This document shows positions 26,070 through 37,400 of a stretch of 64,000 bases of DNA, one piece after another. The translations under genes and the position numbers were made by a program. The number at the start of each line of letters is the position of its first letter. The stretch's first letter is position 1. The stretch comes from an unidentified eubacterium SCB49 (GTDB lineage Bacteria > Bacteroidota > Bacteroidia > Flavobacteriales > Flavobacteriaceae), in contig ABCO01000003.1 in NCBI GenBank assembly GCA_000170815.1, forward strand, positions 186,001 to 250,000, written 5' to 3'. Below the pieces are notes generated by a model. The model did not search any database. It saw nothing but the letters and a program-made list of their open reading frames with translations, and was not told the DNA's origin.

Positions 26070-26581
26070 TTGATAGGTTTATGGTTATATTAGTACAAAG
26101 TTGTCGAAAGATTTTCTAATAACTTACTTTTATTTTTAAATTTTAAGAAAAAAAACGGCAATTTTTCGCTTTTCACATTAAAACAATCACTTTTACTTAG
26201 ATGTAAGTGTTTGTATTGATTTGATTTACTCCTTTATACTCCGTGATAAAACATATCATATTTCGATCTTCAAACTGTTTCAGCCAAGCTTCATTAATAG
26301 TATTTTTTTAAACATAAGATATTATAAAACAACTTAAAATCTTAAGCAGAATAAGAAACATTATTTTCAGACTAAAACACATATAAAGTAACTGATTTTT
26401 CATTACGTTTAATACTAATTTATCGGTATGTTAAGCAATGATTTATCTAGCAAGGATTGACACTTATAATACTAGATTACATATACTCAACATATTTATT
26501 GAACGGTTAAATCTATTGTGCTACTCCTTAAAAACCTATATCTTTAAAACAAATTACTCTAAAAAAATTCAATAAGCTATA
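26070..26581. other. Long intergenic region before the propeller-amidohydrolase gene
   Basis: 512 bp of AT-rich DNA with no ORF or RNA gene that I can support. It holds the divergent promoters of the lipoprotein and the amidohydrolase genes; the only clear element is the promoter at 26516-26546. Confidence 0.6.
26516..26546 (+). promoter_or_regulatory. Bacteroidota-type promoter of the amidohydrolase gene
   Basis: TTG (26516-26518), 20-bp spacer, TATCTTTA (26539-26546), 35 bp before the ATG. It fits the TTG-N19/20-TAnnTTTG pattern with one change at the last base. Confidence 0.55.
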
Positions 26582-29500
26582 ATGAGATATATCTTCGCTT
26601 TTACATTACTTCTTGCAAGCACGCTAAGCTTTGCTCAAAAAGATACAGATCTAACCAAATGGGATGTCAATAACCCGGGTAAAGATTTTAACTATAAAAC
26701 GCATAAATTTACAACTACAGAAGGAACTTGGATGAACCTCGATGTAAGTCCAGATGGACAAACTATTGTGTTTGATATGCTAGGTGATATTTACACAATG
26801 CCTATTACTGGCGGAAAAGCAAAAGCAATTAGAACAGGTATTGCCTTTGAAGTTCAACCTCGTTTTAGCCCAGATGGGAAACACATTTCGTTTACAAGTG
26901 ATGCTGGTGGCGGTGATAATATATGGACAATGGATGCTAGCGGTGATAATGCAACTCAAGTAACCAAAGAAAATTTTAGACTGCTTAACAATGCGGTATG
27001 GATGGCAGATGGAAATTACCTCATTGCTAGAAAACATTTTTCTAGTGGTCGTAGCTTAGGAGCTGGAGAACTCTGGCAATATCATAAAACAGGCGGTAGC
27101 GGAATTCAATTAACAGCCCGTAAAAACGACCAGCAAGATGTTGGTGAGCCTTTTGTATCTGCAGATGGAAAGTATGTGTATTATTCTGAAGACATGTATC
27201 CAGGTGGCTTTTTTCAATATAACAAAGATCCTAACAGTCAGATTTATGTTATTAAAAGATATGACTTAGAAACGGGTAAAATCGAAACCATCACAGGAGG
27301 ACCAGGTGGTGCTGCTCGCCCTACCCTATCTCCAGATGGTAAAACGCTCGCTTTTGTAAAACGTGTTCGTGAAAAAACAGTTTTGTACATCCATAATTTA
27401 GAAACGGGCGAAGAATACCCTATTTATGATACTTTAAATAAAGATCAACAAGAAGCTTGGGCCATTTTTGGAGTCTACCCTAATTTTGACTGGATGCCTA
27501 ATAATGAAGATATCGTATTCTGGAGTGGCGGAACATTTCAGAAAATAAATATTAAAAGCCTTGCGGTTACTAACATCCCTTTTCAGGCAGATGTAAAAAT
27601 TGACTTAGCACAAACGGTAAAAACAGACAGCCCTATAGATAGAACTACGTTTACTTCAAAAGTAATTAGAGACGCTATTACCACTCCAGACGGAAAAACA
27701 CTAGTTTTTAATGCACTAGGTAAAATTTACAAAAAAGAATTGCCTAACGGGACGCCTACAAGATTAACTACTGCAACAGATTTTGAGTACGAACCAAGCC
27801 TTGCCCCTAATGGCACAGACATCGTTTATGTTACGTGGAATGATATTGAAAAAGGAGCCATCTACAAACTCAATTTAAACGGAGGAACCCCTCAAAAACT
27901 CACAAAAGAAAAAGGAATCTATCGCACACCAAGTTATTCTAATGATGGTAAGCATATTGTTTTTAAAAAGGAAAAAGGAAATAGCGATCAAGGAAACTCT
28001 TTCACTAAAAATGCTGGTATTTATATCATGACAGCAGATGGAACTTCCGAAATAAAATTAAATGCAAATGGTGAATATCCACGTTTTAATGAAGATGATA
28101 GCCGTATTTTTTTACAAACGGGTGGTACTTACTTCGGAAACTTGACAAAAAAACTAATCTCTGTTAATTTAAAAGGAAACGATGAGCGCGAACACTTAAT
28201 CTCTAAGTATGCAAACCGCATTGTACCTAGTCCAGATAATAAGTGGGTGGCTTTTTCAAACCTACACAAAGCATATGTTGCACCTATGCCACAAACAGGA
28301 AAGCCTCTTACCCTTGACGGAAATAGTAACAATGTGCCTGTTCAACAAATTGCAAAAGACGCTGGTGTAAACCTTCACTGGTCTCCAGATAGCAAAAAAA
28401 TTATGTGGACCCTAGGTGACGAATATTTCAGTAATACGCTAAAAGAAAAGTTTTCATTTGTACCAGGTGGTAATGCTACTCCTTCTGAAATGGCTACCAG
28501 TGGAATAAAAGTAAATCTAACAGCACCAGTTGATAATCCGTCAGGAAAAATCGCTTTTACAAATGCTCGTATTATTACGATGAAGGGTGACGAAATTATT
28601 GAAAATGGAAACATCATTATTGAAGGAAATACAATTATTGCAGTAGGAACTGCCGCTAAAACACCCGTACCAGAAAATGCAAAAGTGTATGATGTACAAG
28701 GAAAAACAATTATGCCAGGTATGGTAGACAGCCATGCACATATAGGAGCTTTTAGAAGCGGTATTCCTGCACAGCAAAACTGGCAATTTCTTGCAAATCT
28801 TGCCTTTGGTGTAACAACGTCTCACGATCCTTCTGCAAATACAGAAACGGTATTTACCTTAAGCGAACTGCAAAAAAATGGTCAACTAACAGGGCCACGT
28901 CTCTTCTCTACTGGCTTTATTTTATATGGAGCAGATGGAGATTTTAAAGCTGTTATTAATGATATTGACGATGCTAGAAGCAGTATTAGACGTACTAAAG
29001 CCTTTGGGGCAAAAAGTGTGAAGAGTTACAATCAGCCACGCCGTGAGCAACGTCAACAAGTATTACAAGCCGCTAGAGAACAAGGTATAAACGTTGTACC
29101 AGAAGGAGGTTCTACCTTTTTCCATAACCTTACCATGGTTATAGATGGTCATACTGGTGTAGAACACAATATTCCTGTTGCACCGGTTTATAAAGATGTT
29201 TTAGAGATTTGGGGAAACAGTGGTACAGGGTACACTCCTACGCTTATTGTAAATTATGGCGGACTTAACGGAGAGTATTATTATTACCAACGTGACAATG
29301 TGTGGGAAAACGAAAAACTCTTAAAATACAGTCCGAGAGCGATTATTGATAGCCGTTCTAGACATAGAGTTATGGTGCCATTAGAAGAATACGAAAATGG
29401 GCATATTTTAGTTTCAAAAACAGTAAAAGATCTAAGTGATGCTGGTGTTAAAGTAAATATGGGTGCTCACGGACAGATTCAAGGAATAGGAGCTCACTGG

Positions 29501-29851
29501 GAAACTTGGATGATCGCTGCTGGAGGCATAGGCAATCATGAAGCACTAAAAGCGGCTACGATTAATGGCGCAAATTATATTGGTGCTGGGCAAGACTTAG
29601 GAAGTCTAGAAGTAGGAAAACTAGCAGATTTATTAGTGCTAGATAAAAATCCGCTAGAAGACATAGAAAACACACAGTACATAAAATTTATAATGCAAAA
29701 CGGACGCCTTTATGATCCAGAAACAATGAACGAATTAGGAAATTCACCTAAAACACGTGCTCCTTTTTATTGGGAAGTAAATGGCTACAATCAAGCTTTT
29801 GAGTGGCATGAAGAAAGCGGAAGTTTTATTCACGGTGCTTGTGAACATTAA
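26582..29851 (+). CDS. Secreted TolB-like propeller fused to an amidohydrolase
   Basis: 1089 residues. After a signal peptide (FAFTLLLASTLSFAQ), residues about 50-640 hold PD40/TolB-like propeller repeats (for example LDVSPDGQTIVFD, RFSPDGKHISFTS, TLSPDGKTLAFVK). Residues about 655-1070 are an amidohydrolase: GMVDSHAHIG gives the first metal pair H718 and H720; EHNIP, GAHGQ and the C-terminal LGSLEVGKLADLLVLD follow as in imidazolonepropionase/dipeptidase-like enzymes. It should hydrolyse an amide or peptide-like bond outside the cytosol. Substrate unknown. Its stop overlaps the start of the next membrane gene by 1 bp (TAATG). Confidence 0.88.
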   Translation: MRYIFAFTLLLASTLSFAQKDTDLTKWDVNNPGKDFNYKTHKFTTTEGTWMNLDVSPDGQTIVFDMLGDIYTMPITGGKAKAIRTGIAFEVQPRFSPDGKHISFTSDAGGGDNIWTMDASGDNATQVTKENFRLLNNAVWMADGNYLIARKHFSSGRSLGAGELWQYHKTGGSGIQLTARKNDQQDVGEPFVSADGKYVYYSEDMYPGGFFQYNKDPNSQIYVIKRYDLETGKIETITGGPGGAARPTLSPDGKTLAFVKRVREKTVLYIHNLETGEEYPIYDTLNKDQQEAWAIFGVYPNFDWMPNNEDIVFWSGGTFQKINIKSLAVTNIPFQADVKIDLAQTVKTDSPIDRTTFTSKVIRDAITTPDGKTLVFNALGKIYKKELPNGTPTRLTTATDFEYEPSLAPNGTDIVYVTWNDIEKGAIYKLNLNGGTPQKLTKEKGIYRTPSYSNDGKHIVFKKEKGNSDQGNSFTKNAGIYIMTADGTSEIKLNANGEYPRFNEDDSRIFLQTGGTYFGNLTKKLISVNLKGNDEREHLISKYANRIVPSPDNKWVAFSNLHKAYVAPMPQTGKPLTLDGNSNNVPVQQIAKDAGVNLHWSPDSKKIMWTLGDEYFSNTLKEKFSFVPGGNATPSEMATSGIKVNLTAPVDNPSGKIAFTNARIITMKGDEIIENGNIIIEGNTIIAVGTAAKTPVPENAKVYDVQGKTIMPGMVDSHAHIGAFRSGIPAQQNWQFLANLAFGVTTSHDPSANTETVFTLSELQKNGQLTGPRLFSTGFILYGADGDFKAVINDIDDARSSIRRTKAFGAKSVKSYNQPRREQRQQVLQAAREQGINVVPEGGSTFFHNLTMVIDGHTGVEHNIPVAPVYKDVLEIWGNSGTGYTPTLIVNYGGLNGEYYYYQRDNVWENEKLLKYSPRAIIDSRSRHRVMVPLEEYENGHILVSKTVKDLSDAGVKVNMGAHGQIQGIGAHWETWMIAAGGIGNHEALKAATINGANYIGAGQDLGSLEVGKLADLLVLDKNPLEDIENTQYIKFIMQNGRLYDPETMNELGNSPKTRAPFYWEVNGYNQAFEWHEESGSFIHGACEH

Positions 29852-30162
29852 TGAATACTAGACCACATATACAATTTTACACTTCTATTTTTCCATTTGT
29901 AGCTGCATTTGGAATTTTAGGAGTGTTGATTTTTGGTGTATTATATGGTTTTATTCTTTTTACAAGCCTAGCACTACTTTTTGGTTTTGTAGCATTCAAC
30001 ACCTTTTATAAAGAACAGTGGTTTAGCTATCAAAACTTAGGAATTACAAAATGGCAACTTTTTAAATCATCATTTTTAATAAACACCCTGCTTGCGCTTC
30101 CGGTGTTTATTGGCTTATATCTTTTAATATCAATTATCATTGGCGACTTTAGTCTTACATAA
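29851..30162 (+). CDS. Small three-helix membrane protein, possible minimal ABC permease
   Basis: 103 residues with about three membrane segments ([37 protein letters not shown], and [17 protein letters not shown]). I do not recognise a family. Its start overlaps the stop of the amidohydrolase gene, and its 3' end overlaps the start of the ABC ATPase gene by 23 bp, so the three are translationally linked. The loop '[16 protein letters not shown]' is like the coupling region of exporter permeases that contacts the ATPase, so this may be a membrane partner; that is an inference. Confidence 0.6.
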   Translation: MNTRPHIQFYTSIFPFVAAFGILGVLIFGVLYGFILFTSLALLFGFVAFNTFYKEQWFSYQNLGITKWQLFKSSFLINTLLALPVFIGLYLLISIIIGDFSLT

Positions 30163-30802
30163 CGTTTCTAAAAATTTCAAGAAAAAGCCTGTTTTAAAAA
30201 ACATCTCTTTTTCATTGGAGACTGGCGAAATACTGGGGCTTTTTGGTCGCAACGGTTCGGGAAAATCTACCTTGCTTAAAATTCTCTTCGGAAATGTGAA
30301 AGCAGATACATTTTCAGTAGCGCTAAATGATAATGCCCTTACTGTTTCTGAAGTAATTAAAAAGCAGCATATTGCCTATTTACCTCAACACCCTTTTTTA
30401 CCTAAAAGTATGAAAGTACGTGATGTAATTATTATGTTTCACCCTAATGAAAAAGAACAAGATGCCGTTTTTTATGATCCGCATATCGCTACGATGACGC
30501 ACAAAAAAACTGGCGAATTATCCTTAGGAGAACTAAAATATTTTGAGGTTGTTCTGTTAAGCCAACTCCCCCACCCGTTTATAATGCTTGACGAGCCTTT
30601 TTCTATGTTAGAACCACTACACAAAGAAAAACTGAAATCTATTTTAAAGAAAATTAAAAAGACAAAAGGTATTATTATAACAGATCATTATTATCACGAT
30701 GTACTTGAGATTGCTACAAAAAATATCATTATTAAAGATGGAATAGCACTCACCGTTAATAATGTTAAAGACTTACAAGCCTTTAAATATCTATCTAGAT
30801 AG
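30140..30802 (+). CDS. ABC transporter ATP-binding protein
   Basis: 220 residues with every ABC motif: Walker [10 protein letters not shown] (about 36-44), Q-loop in AYLPQHPF, signature LSLGE, Walker B FIMLDEP, and H-loop ITDHYYHD. The start is TTG at 30140, inside the upstream membrane gene, since the conserved '[10 protein letters not shown]' strand begins directly after it. It is a lone nucleotide-binding subunit; the only membrane partner nearby is the 103-residue protein. Transport direction and substrate cannot be told. Confidence 0.9.
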   Translation: MATLVLHNVSKNFKKKPVLKNISFSLETGEILGLFGRNGSGKSTLLKILFGNVKADTFSVALNDNALTVSEVIKKQHIAYLPQHPFLPKSMKVRDVIIMFHPNEKEQDAVFYDPHIATMTHKKTGELSLGELKYFEVVLLSQLPHPFIMLDEPFSMLEPLHKEKLKSILKKIKKTKGIIITDHYYHDVLEIATKNIIIKDGIALTVNNVKDLQAFKYLSR

Positions 30803-30923
30803 AATTCAAAGACAATGGATATGCAAAAAAATGGCTTAGAGTGATTAAGCTTTAAAACCTGTTTTTTGCCGAAAAGTGTTAAATTTATTCAATGATCTAA
30901 GAGAAGATTTTACAAAGATTCTG

Positions 30924-30931
30924 TATCTTTA
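30924..30931 (+). promoter_or_regulatory. -7 element of the LysM gene
   Basis: TATCTTTA lies 37 bp before the ATG at 30969. It falls inside a longer in-frame ORF that opens at 30876, which argues that the true start is the later ATG. Confidence 0.45.
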
Positions 30932-30968
30932 TGAGGTAAAAAAAATTGAACATTTAAAAAATAAAATT

Positions 30969-31346
30969 ATGGTTAAATCAAAATATCAAAACGTACTAGA
31001 TTTAGGTGAAGCATTAAACATTCAAGACGGAGATGTTAAAGTTGAAGGTGATAGATTGGAAATTAGAGGTACTGCAAGTACGCAATATGATAAAGACAGA
31101 CTTTGGGATGAGATTAAAAAATCTGGTGGTGAAAACCCAACAGATATCATGGCAGATATCAAAGTAGCTGACACTTCTGTATATGCACGCCATACAGTTG
31201 CTAGTGGTGAGTCTTTAAGTAAAATTGCTAAGCATTATTATAATGACGCAATGAAATACAACGCTATTTTTGAAGCAAACACAGATCAACTTAAAAGTGC
31301 TGATGTTATTCATCCAGGACAAGAATTAGTGATTCCTAATTTATAA
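30969..31346 (+). CDS. BON-like/LysM domain protein (Kbp/YgaU-like)
   Basis: 125 residues from ATG 30969. The C-terminal half, 'RHTVASGESLSKIAKHYYND' to 'VIHPGQELVIPNL', is a LysM domain (about 78-124). The N-terminal half 'GEALNIQDGDVKVEGDRLEI' resembles the BON-like part of E. coli Kbp (YgaU), a small cytosolic potassium-binding protein of the same layout. There is no signal peptide. A longer reading starting at 30876 is possible but would include the -7 element. It stands alone with a clear terminator. Confidence 0.82.
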   Translation: MVKSKYQNVLDLGEALNIQDGDVKVEGDRLEIRGTASTQYDKDRLWDEIKKSGGENPTDIMADIKVADTSVYARHTVASGESLSKIAKHYYNDAMKYNAIFEANTDQLKSADVIHPGQELVIPNL

Positions 31347-31366
31347 TAAAGGATATCTTATAAAAC

Positions 31367-31395
31367 AAAAAAAGCCGCTATTTGCGGCTTTTTTT
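31367..31395 (+). terminator. Rho-independent terminator of the LysM gene
   Basis: AAAAAAAGCCGC pairs with GCGGCTTTTTTT around a 5-base loop, 20 bp after the stop. The A-run also allows it to act on the minus strand for the ATPase gene. Confidence 0.9.
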
Positions 31396-31467
31396 ATGCT
31401 TAAATAATAGAGTTCCATCAAAATAAAATTATTGATTTCTTTGATTTACCTTAATCTTGAGCTGCTA

Positions 31468-32931
31468 TTAAAGCCCACTAATATAACCTCCATATACATC
31501 TTTAAAACGAACACCATCTGTAAGGTTGTATTTGCTTAGCTTCTTCATTTCTACTAAAGCCCACAAAATCATCTCTTTTAGAAAGGGAATATCATTTTCT
31601 GGTATTTCTTGTGCATACTTTGTTATTAAATCGTCTAAAGGCTTTATACTATTTAATTGAGCGTTATACTCATCATCATCTAAAGAATCTAAAAGTTCAA
31701 AACTACTTTGTTCAAAAAACCAATTTACTACATCTTGATAAGGATCATCATCATCTGCTTTTTGTAATTTTTGAGTATTTGGAAAATATTCAAGAAAAGT
31801 AGTTTTAATAGCATCTACCACTAACTGCTTTGCAACTTCATTTGCCCCTTCTTGTTCCCCTTCATATACTAATTCTACTTTTCCTGTGATTGCAGGTACA
31901 ACTCCTAAAAAGTCACTTACTCTCACATTGGTCTTAATAGTTCCATTACGTAAACCTCTATGCTCTGCAGTACTTAGTAAATTTTGAAAAGCAGTAATAC
32001 TTAATCGTGCACTCACACCACTTTTTTCATCTATAAATTCACTTTTTCTTGCTACAAAACTTATTTGCTCTAAAATATCTTTAGCAAGTTCTGGTACAAA
32101 AATATTAGATTTTTCTTTTGCTGCCTCTGCGGTTTCTTGCGCAGTAATTGCTCTGGCTATCTCTAAAGTTTCTGGATAATGCGTTAGTATTTGTGAGCCA
32201 ATTCTATCTTTTAAAGGTGTGACTATACTACCTCTATTGGTATAATCTTCTGGATTTGCTGTAAATACAAATTGAATATCTAAAGGTAAACGTAAAGCAA
32301 ACCCTCTAATCTGTACATCACCTTCCTGCAGTATGTTAAATAGTGCTACTTGAATTCTTGCTTGAAGGTCAGGAAGTTCATTAATTACAAAAATACAACG
32401 ATTAGCACGCGGTATCATCCCAAAATGAATCACACGATCATCTGCATAACTAAGTTTTAAATTAGCAGCTTTTATTGGATCTACATCTCCTATTATATCT
32501 GCAATCGTTACATCTGGTGTGGCTAATTTTTCTGAAAAACGCATATCTCTGTGTAACCAACTTATAGGAGTTTCATCTCCTTTTTCTTCTAAAAGCTTTT
32601 TAGCGTATCTCGAGATTGGCTTTAATGGATCGTCATTAATTTCGCTGCCTTCTACTACAGGAATATACTCATCTAATAAAGTCACCATCTTTCTAGCAAG
32701 TCTTGTTTTTGCTTGTCCTCTTAAACCTAAAAGATTGATATTATGTTTTGATAAAATAGCACGTTCTAATTCTGGAATTACAGTATATTCATACCCATGA
32801 ATCCCTTCAAAAACCGTCTCTTTATTCATCATTTTCTGAAGCAAATTACGTCGTAATTCCTCTTTAACGGTTTTGTATTCATAGCCGGCTTCTTTAAGCG
32901 CACCGAAAGTTTTTATATTTAAAATATTCAT
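31468..32931 (-). CDS. MoxR/magnesium-chelatase-like AAA+ ATPase
   Basis: 487 residues. The P-loop is GLRGQAKT (69-76), Walker B is RCIFVINELPDL, and sensor 1 with the arginine-rich loop is FTANPEDYTNRGSIVTPLKDRIGS. The layout is that of the Mg-chelatase I/MoxR AAA+ clade, with a long C-terminal helical part of about 200 residues. These ATPases work with VWA proteins to remodel or insert cofactors into client proteins. The VWA gene lies directly upstream on the same strand (135 bp gap), so the two very likely form a working pair; the client is unknown. Confidence 0.88.
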   Translation of the reverse strand: MNILNIKTFGALKEAGYEYKTVKEELRRNLLQKMMNKETVFEGIHGYEYTVIPELERAILSKHNINLLGLRGQAKTRLARKMVTLLDEYIPVVEGSEINDDPLKPISRYAKKLLEEKGDETPISWLHRDMRFSEKLATPDVTIADIIGDVDPIKAANLKLSYADDRVIHFGMIPRANRCIFVINELPDLQARIQVALFNILQEGDVQIRGFALRLPLDIQFVFTANPEDYTNRGSIVTPLKDRIGSQILTHYPETLEIARAITAQETAEAAKEKSNIFVPELAKDILEQISFVARKSEFIDEKSGVSARLSITAFQNLLSTAEHRGLRNGTIKTNVRVSDFLGVVPAITGKVELVYEGEQEGANEVAKQLVVDAIKTTFLEYFPNTQKLQKADDDDPYQDVVNWFFEQSSFELLDSLDDDEYNAQLNSIKPLDDLITKYAQEIPENDIPFLKEMILWALVEMKKLSKYNLTDGVRFKDVYGGYISGL

Positions 32932-33066
32932 ATTGTTGTTCTATTATTTTTATAATAAGTATTTGAATAATGGAGGGTTTAGTTTATGATAAGTCTTTAG
33001 TCACATTATTTGACAACAAAACATCATGTTTGAAAAGCTGTTTCTTTAGACTTCTTTCTTATAAAC

Positions 33067-34233
33067 TCAACGTAACTTACGTTTCCTATTATTCTCATAA
33101 TCTGTAAATATCATCTCTCCTAATCCTTTTAAACCCGTGTAAAAAGCTTTTCCTTGGTTTGCGGCTGTAAAAGCATCAACAAACTGCTGTAAATAAGGAT
33201 CATTAGCAATCATAAAAGTCGTAATTGGAATATGAAGCTTGCGTGCTTGTCTAGCCATCAAGTAACATTTGTTTACAATATATTCGTCCAATCCGTTACT
33301 GTTTTTATAATATCGACCATCTGGTAAGCGCAAACAACTAGGCTTTCCATCTGTGATCATAAAGATCTGTTTATTGGTATTTCTTTTACGGCGTAACATA
33401 TCCATTGCCAACTGTAAGCCTGCTACAGTATTTGTGTGATATGGCCCCACGTTTAAATAAGGTAAATCTTTAATTTTAATTGTCCAGGCATCGTTTCCGA
33501 ATACTAAAATATCTAGTGTATCTTTTGGGTAGCGTGTGGTTATTAACTCTGAAAGTGCCATAGCCACTTTTTTGGCTGGCGTAATACGATCTTCACCATA
33601 TAGAATCATGGAATGGCTTATATCAATCATTAACACGGTACTCATTTGAGATTTATGTACAGATTCTTCTACTACAAGATCATTTTCGGTTAAGCGAAAA
33701 TTACCAATTCCATTATTAATCTGGGCATTTCTAATACTTTCAGTCATTGAAATTTGATCTAGCGCATCACCAAATTGATAGGCTCTAAAATCACCAGACT
33801 GCTCATCACCTTTTCCTAAATATTTAGTTTTATGGTTTCCTTGACCACTTCGCTTTATCTTACCAAATATCTGATCTAAGGCACGTTTCCGCAGTGATCG
33901 TTCTAACTTTTCTGTTAGCGTCATCCCTCCTTTTCCATCTCCCTTATTACCACCTTTACCATCTGGACGAAACTCTTCTCTAATAAAACCGCGTTCTTTA
34001 AGCTCTGCTATAAAGTCATCAATTGTATACTCTTCTGTCGTTAATTTATATTCTGTATCTAATTGTCTAAGCCAGTCTATGGCTTCATCAAAATCTCCAG
34101 AAGTATGGGTAATTAACTCTTGAAAAACATCAAAAAGCCTTTCAAAAATAGACTGTTCTTTTGGTGTATGTTTCGTAAAAATGAAACCCGATTTGTAGTT
34201 TGGGTTTAAGTTGTTGTTCTTGTCTTGGGTCAT
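33067..34233 (-). CDS. VWA-domain protein, partner of the MoxR-like ATPase
   Basis: 388 residues. The MIDAS motif DISHS (DxSxS) is in MIDISHSMILYG, with the further metal Thr in 'YHTNTVAGL' and the Asp in 'MITDGKPS', so the site looks intact. The N-terminal 150 residues are helical with a glycine/lysine-rich linker (KGGNKGDGKGG). No membrane segment is present, so it is cytosolic. Members of this class act as adaptors that bring clients to a MoxR-type ATPase, here the gene that follows. Confidence 0.88.
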   Translation of the reverse strand: MTQDKNNNLNPNYKSGFIFTKHTPKEQSIFERLFDVFQELITHTSGDFDEAIDWLRQLDTEYKLTTEEYTIDDFIAELKERGFIREEFRPDGKGGNKGDGKGGMTLTEKLERSLRKRALDQIFGKIKRSGQGNHKTKYLGKGDEQSGDFRAYQFGDALDQISMTESIRNAQINNGIGNFRLTENDLVVEESVHKSQMSTVLMIDISHSMILYGEDRITPAKKVAMALSELITTRYPKDTLDILVFGNDAWTIKIKDLPYLNVGPYHTNTVAGLQLAMDMLRRKRNTNKQIFMITDGKPSCLRLPDGRYYKNSNGLDEYIVNKCYLMARQARKLHIPITTFMIANDPYLQQFVDAFTAANQGKAFYTGLKGLGEMIFTDYENNRKRKLR

Positions 34234-34385
34234 TTTATAAAATTACAGTTTTAATAGCCAAGTAAACGATCACGATTGTTAAACAAAAGTTAGATTTTTA
34301 TTTTCAGTTTAGAAACATTCCTTCATTAGGGTTTTCTAAAAGGTGAAGCATCTTTCATTTTAACAAATTATGAGATAGTTTTTTT

Positions 34386-34393
34386 TATCTTTA
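34386..34393 (+). promoter_or_regulatory. -7 element of the BNR-propeller gene
   Basis: TATCTTTA, 28 bp before the ATG at 34422. One base off the TAnnTTTG consensus; no clear -33 element. Confidence 0.4.
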
Positions 34394-34421
34394 AGGATTA
34401 ATCAAACCTAGTATATTTTTT

Positions 34422-37400
34422 ATGAAAAGATTATTCCTCTTGCTTTTCCTTAGCATCATTACAACCGTGCAAGCTCAAGACCTCACAAATGCATTGCTTA
34501 ATGAAATGACACCTAGAAACATTGGTCCTGGCGGTATGTCTGGACGTGTTACTGCTATAGATGTAGTCACCCAAAACCCAGATATTATGTATGTGGGTAC
34601 TGCCTCTGGTGGTTTATGGAGGTCTACTAGTGGTGGTGTGAAATGGGATCCTATTTTTGATAATGAAGTGACAGCTTCTATAGGTGCAGTGGCAATCACA
34701 CAATCTAATCCCGCTGTTATTTGGGTAGGAACTGGAGAAGGAAATCCCCGAAATAGTCTTAATGGTGGTTATGGAGTATACAAATCATTAGATGGCGGAA
34801 AAAACTGGATGGCAATGGGCTTAGAAAAAACCAGACACATTCATAAAATACTTATAGACCCTACAGATCCTAATACGGTGTATATAGGTGCCATTGGTTC
34901 TCCTTGGGGTGCTCACGAAGAACGCGGTGTTTATAAAACTACAGATGGCGGAAAAACGTGGCATAAAATTTTATATCAAAATAAAACTACCGGTGTTGCA
35001 GATATGGTGATGGATCCAACCAACCCAAACAAGTTATTAGTTGCTATGTGGGACCATAAACGCGACCCTTGGTTTTTTAGAAGTGGTGGTGATGGCTCTG
35101 GACTCTTTGTAACACACAATGGCGGTGAAACTTGGGAAGAACGAACAGAAAAAGATGGATTACCTAAAGGAGAGCTAGGAAGAATAGGATTATCTATCGC
35201 TCCTAATAAACCAAATATTATTTATGCATTAGTAGAAGCAAAAAAAAATGCTCTGTACAAATCTGAAGACAGTGGTTTTACTTGGAAAAAAATTAACGAC
35301 AAAAACGATATAGGCAACAGACCCTTTTATTACAGTGATATTTTTGTAGACCCTGAAAATGAAAACAGAGTATTTTCTGTATTTACCTATGTCAATGTTT
35401 CTGAAGATGGGGGTAAAAATTTTGACCAACTCATGGGTGCTTATGGTGTAGATAATGGCGTACACCCTGATCATCATGCCTGGTGGATTCACCCAACAGA
35501 CGGTAGCTTTATGATGGACGGGAATGATGGCGGACTTAACATCACTCACGATGGCGGAAAAACTTGGCGTTTTATTGGTAATCTTCCTGTAGCACAGTTT
35601 TACCATATAAATGTAGACAATGAGTATCCATACAATGTTTATGGTGGTATGCAAGATAACGGTAGTTGGAAAGGCCCTGCTTATGTTTGGAAAGCTCAAG
35701 GAATAAGAAACAGTTACTGGCAAGAAATTAGTTTTGGTGATGGGTTTGATGTCGTTCCAGATCGTGACGATAGTCGTTATGGCTGGAGTATGAGTCAACA
35801 AGGTTCTGTAAGTCGTTATGACTCACAAACGGGAAATAATTATACGGTAAAACCAACCCATCCTGATCCAAAGGTAACATTACGTTTTAACTGGAATAGT
35901 GCCATAAACATAGACCCTTTTGACAATAATACCATTTACTTCGGAAGTCAGTTTGTTCATAAATCCACAGATAAAGGATTGACTTGGTCTGTGATATCAC
36001 CAGACTTAACTACTAACGATCCCGAAAAACAAAAACAAAGCGAAAGTGGTGGTTTAACAATGGATGCTACGGGTGCAGAAAATCACACAACTATTTTAGT
36101 AATTGAACCTTCTTCCGTAGAAAAAGAAGTACTCTATGTTGGAACCGATGATGGCCGCGTACACGTTACTCAAAATGGAGGGACAACTTGGACAGATATC
36201 TCAAACCTACCAAGCTTACCTACCGGAAGTTGGATTGCACAAATAAAAGCTAGTAAGTCTAAAAAAGGGACAGCTTTATTAGTAGCCAATGACTATAGAC
36301 GTGATAATTACAGCCCTTACGCTTACAGAACAGATAACTACGGAAAGACTTGGCGTCGCATTGTAAACGAAAAAGACACAGAAAGCTATGCCCTTAGTAT
36401 TATTGAAGACCCAGAAGAAAACAACCTTATGTTTTTAGGAACCGATGACGGATTATATTTTTCTATAAATGCAGGTGTTAGTTGGGAGAAATACACAAAT
36501 GGTTTTCCTACAGTATCTGTTAAAGATTTAGTGATCCACCCTAGAGAGCATGATTTAATAATTGGAACTTTTGGTAGAGCAGCATGGGTTTTAGATGATA
36601 TTAGACCACTTAGAGCTATCGCTAAAGACAAAACGGTACTGCACGAAAATTTAAAAGTTTTTACACCCCCTACTGCCTATCAAGCGGCATATCAACAACC
36701 TACAGGAAGCCGTTTTGGAGCTGATGCCATCTACAATGGTGAGAACAGAGCCCGTGGAGCACAAATTTCATATTGGTATAAATCTATTTCGGAAATAGCT
36801 ACCGAAAATGAAGATGATGAAGAGAATGAAGTGAAGGACAACAGATCTAAAACAGGTAAGCCTTCTAAAGATTCTATTTATATGAAAATCTACGATGGTG
36901 ATCGCTTAATAAGAAGCTTAAAACGTAAAACACCTGACAGTAATGGTATCTATAAATGGGTTTGGAGAATGGATGAAGCGGGAGTAGATAGACCCTCTAG
37001 AACCATTAGAAAAAGTAAAAATGAGCCAAGCGGAACTACTATAAAACCAGGTGTGTATCGTATTGAAATGGAACATAACGGTACTGCAAGCGCTACGAGT
37101 ATTACTGTAGAGAGCGACCCACGATTAAATATATCGCAAAAAGCCATTGATGATCGTTATAATGCCTCAAAACAGATTGAGCAAATGACACAAACTGCTG
37201 CAGATGCAGTACAACAACTGGTAGAAAGTAAAATGGCTTCAGAAAATTTCAGCAAAAACTTAAAGAAAGAAAACAAAGAAAAATACAAGGAGGAGCTAAA
37301 AGCATCTAAAGACATTAATAAGAAAATAGACACACTAATTGCGTTGTATATAGGTACTGTAGACAAGCGTCAAGGTATCACTAGAAACCCAGAAATCACA

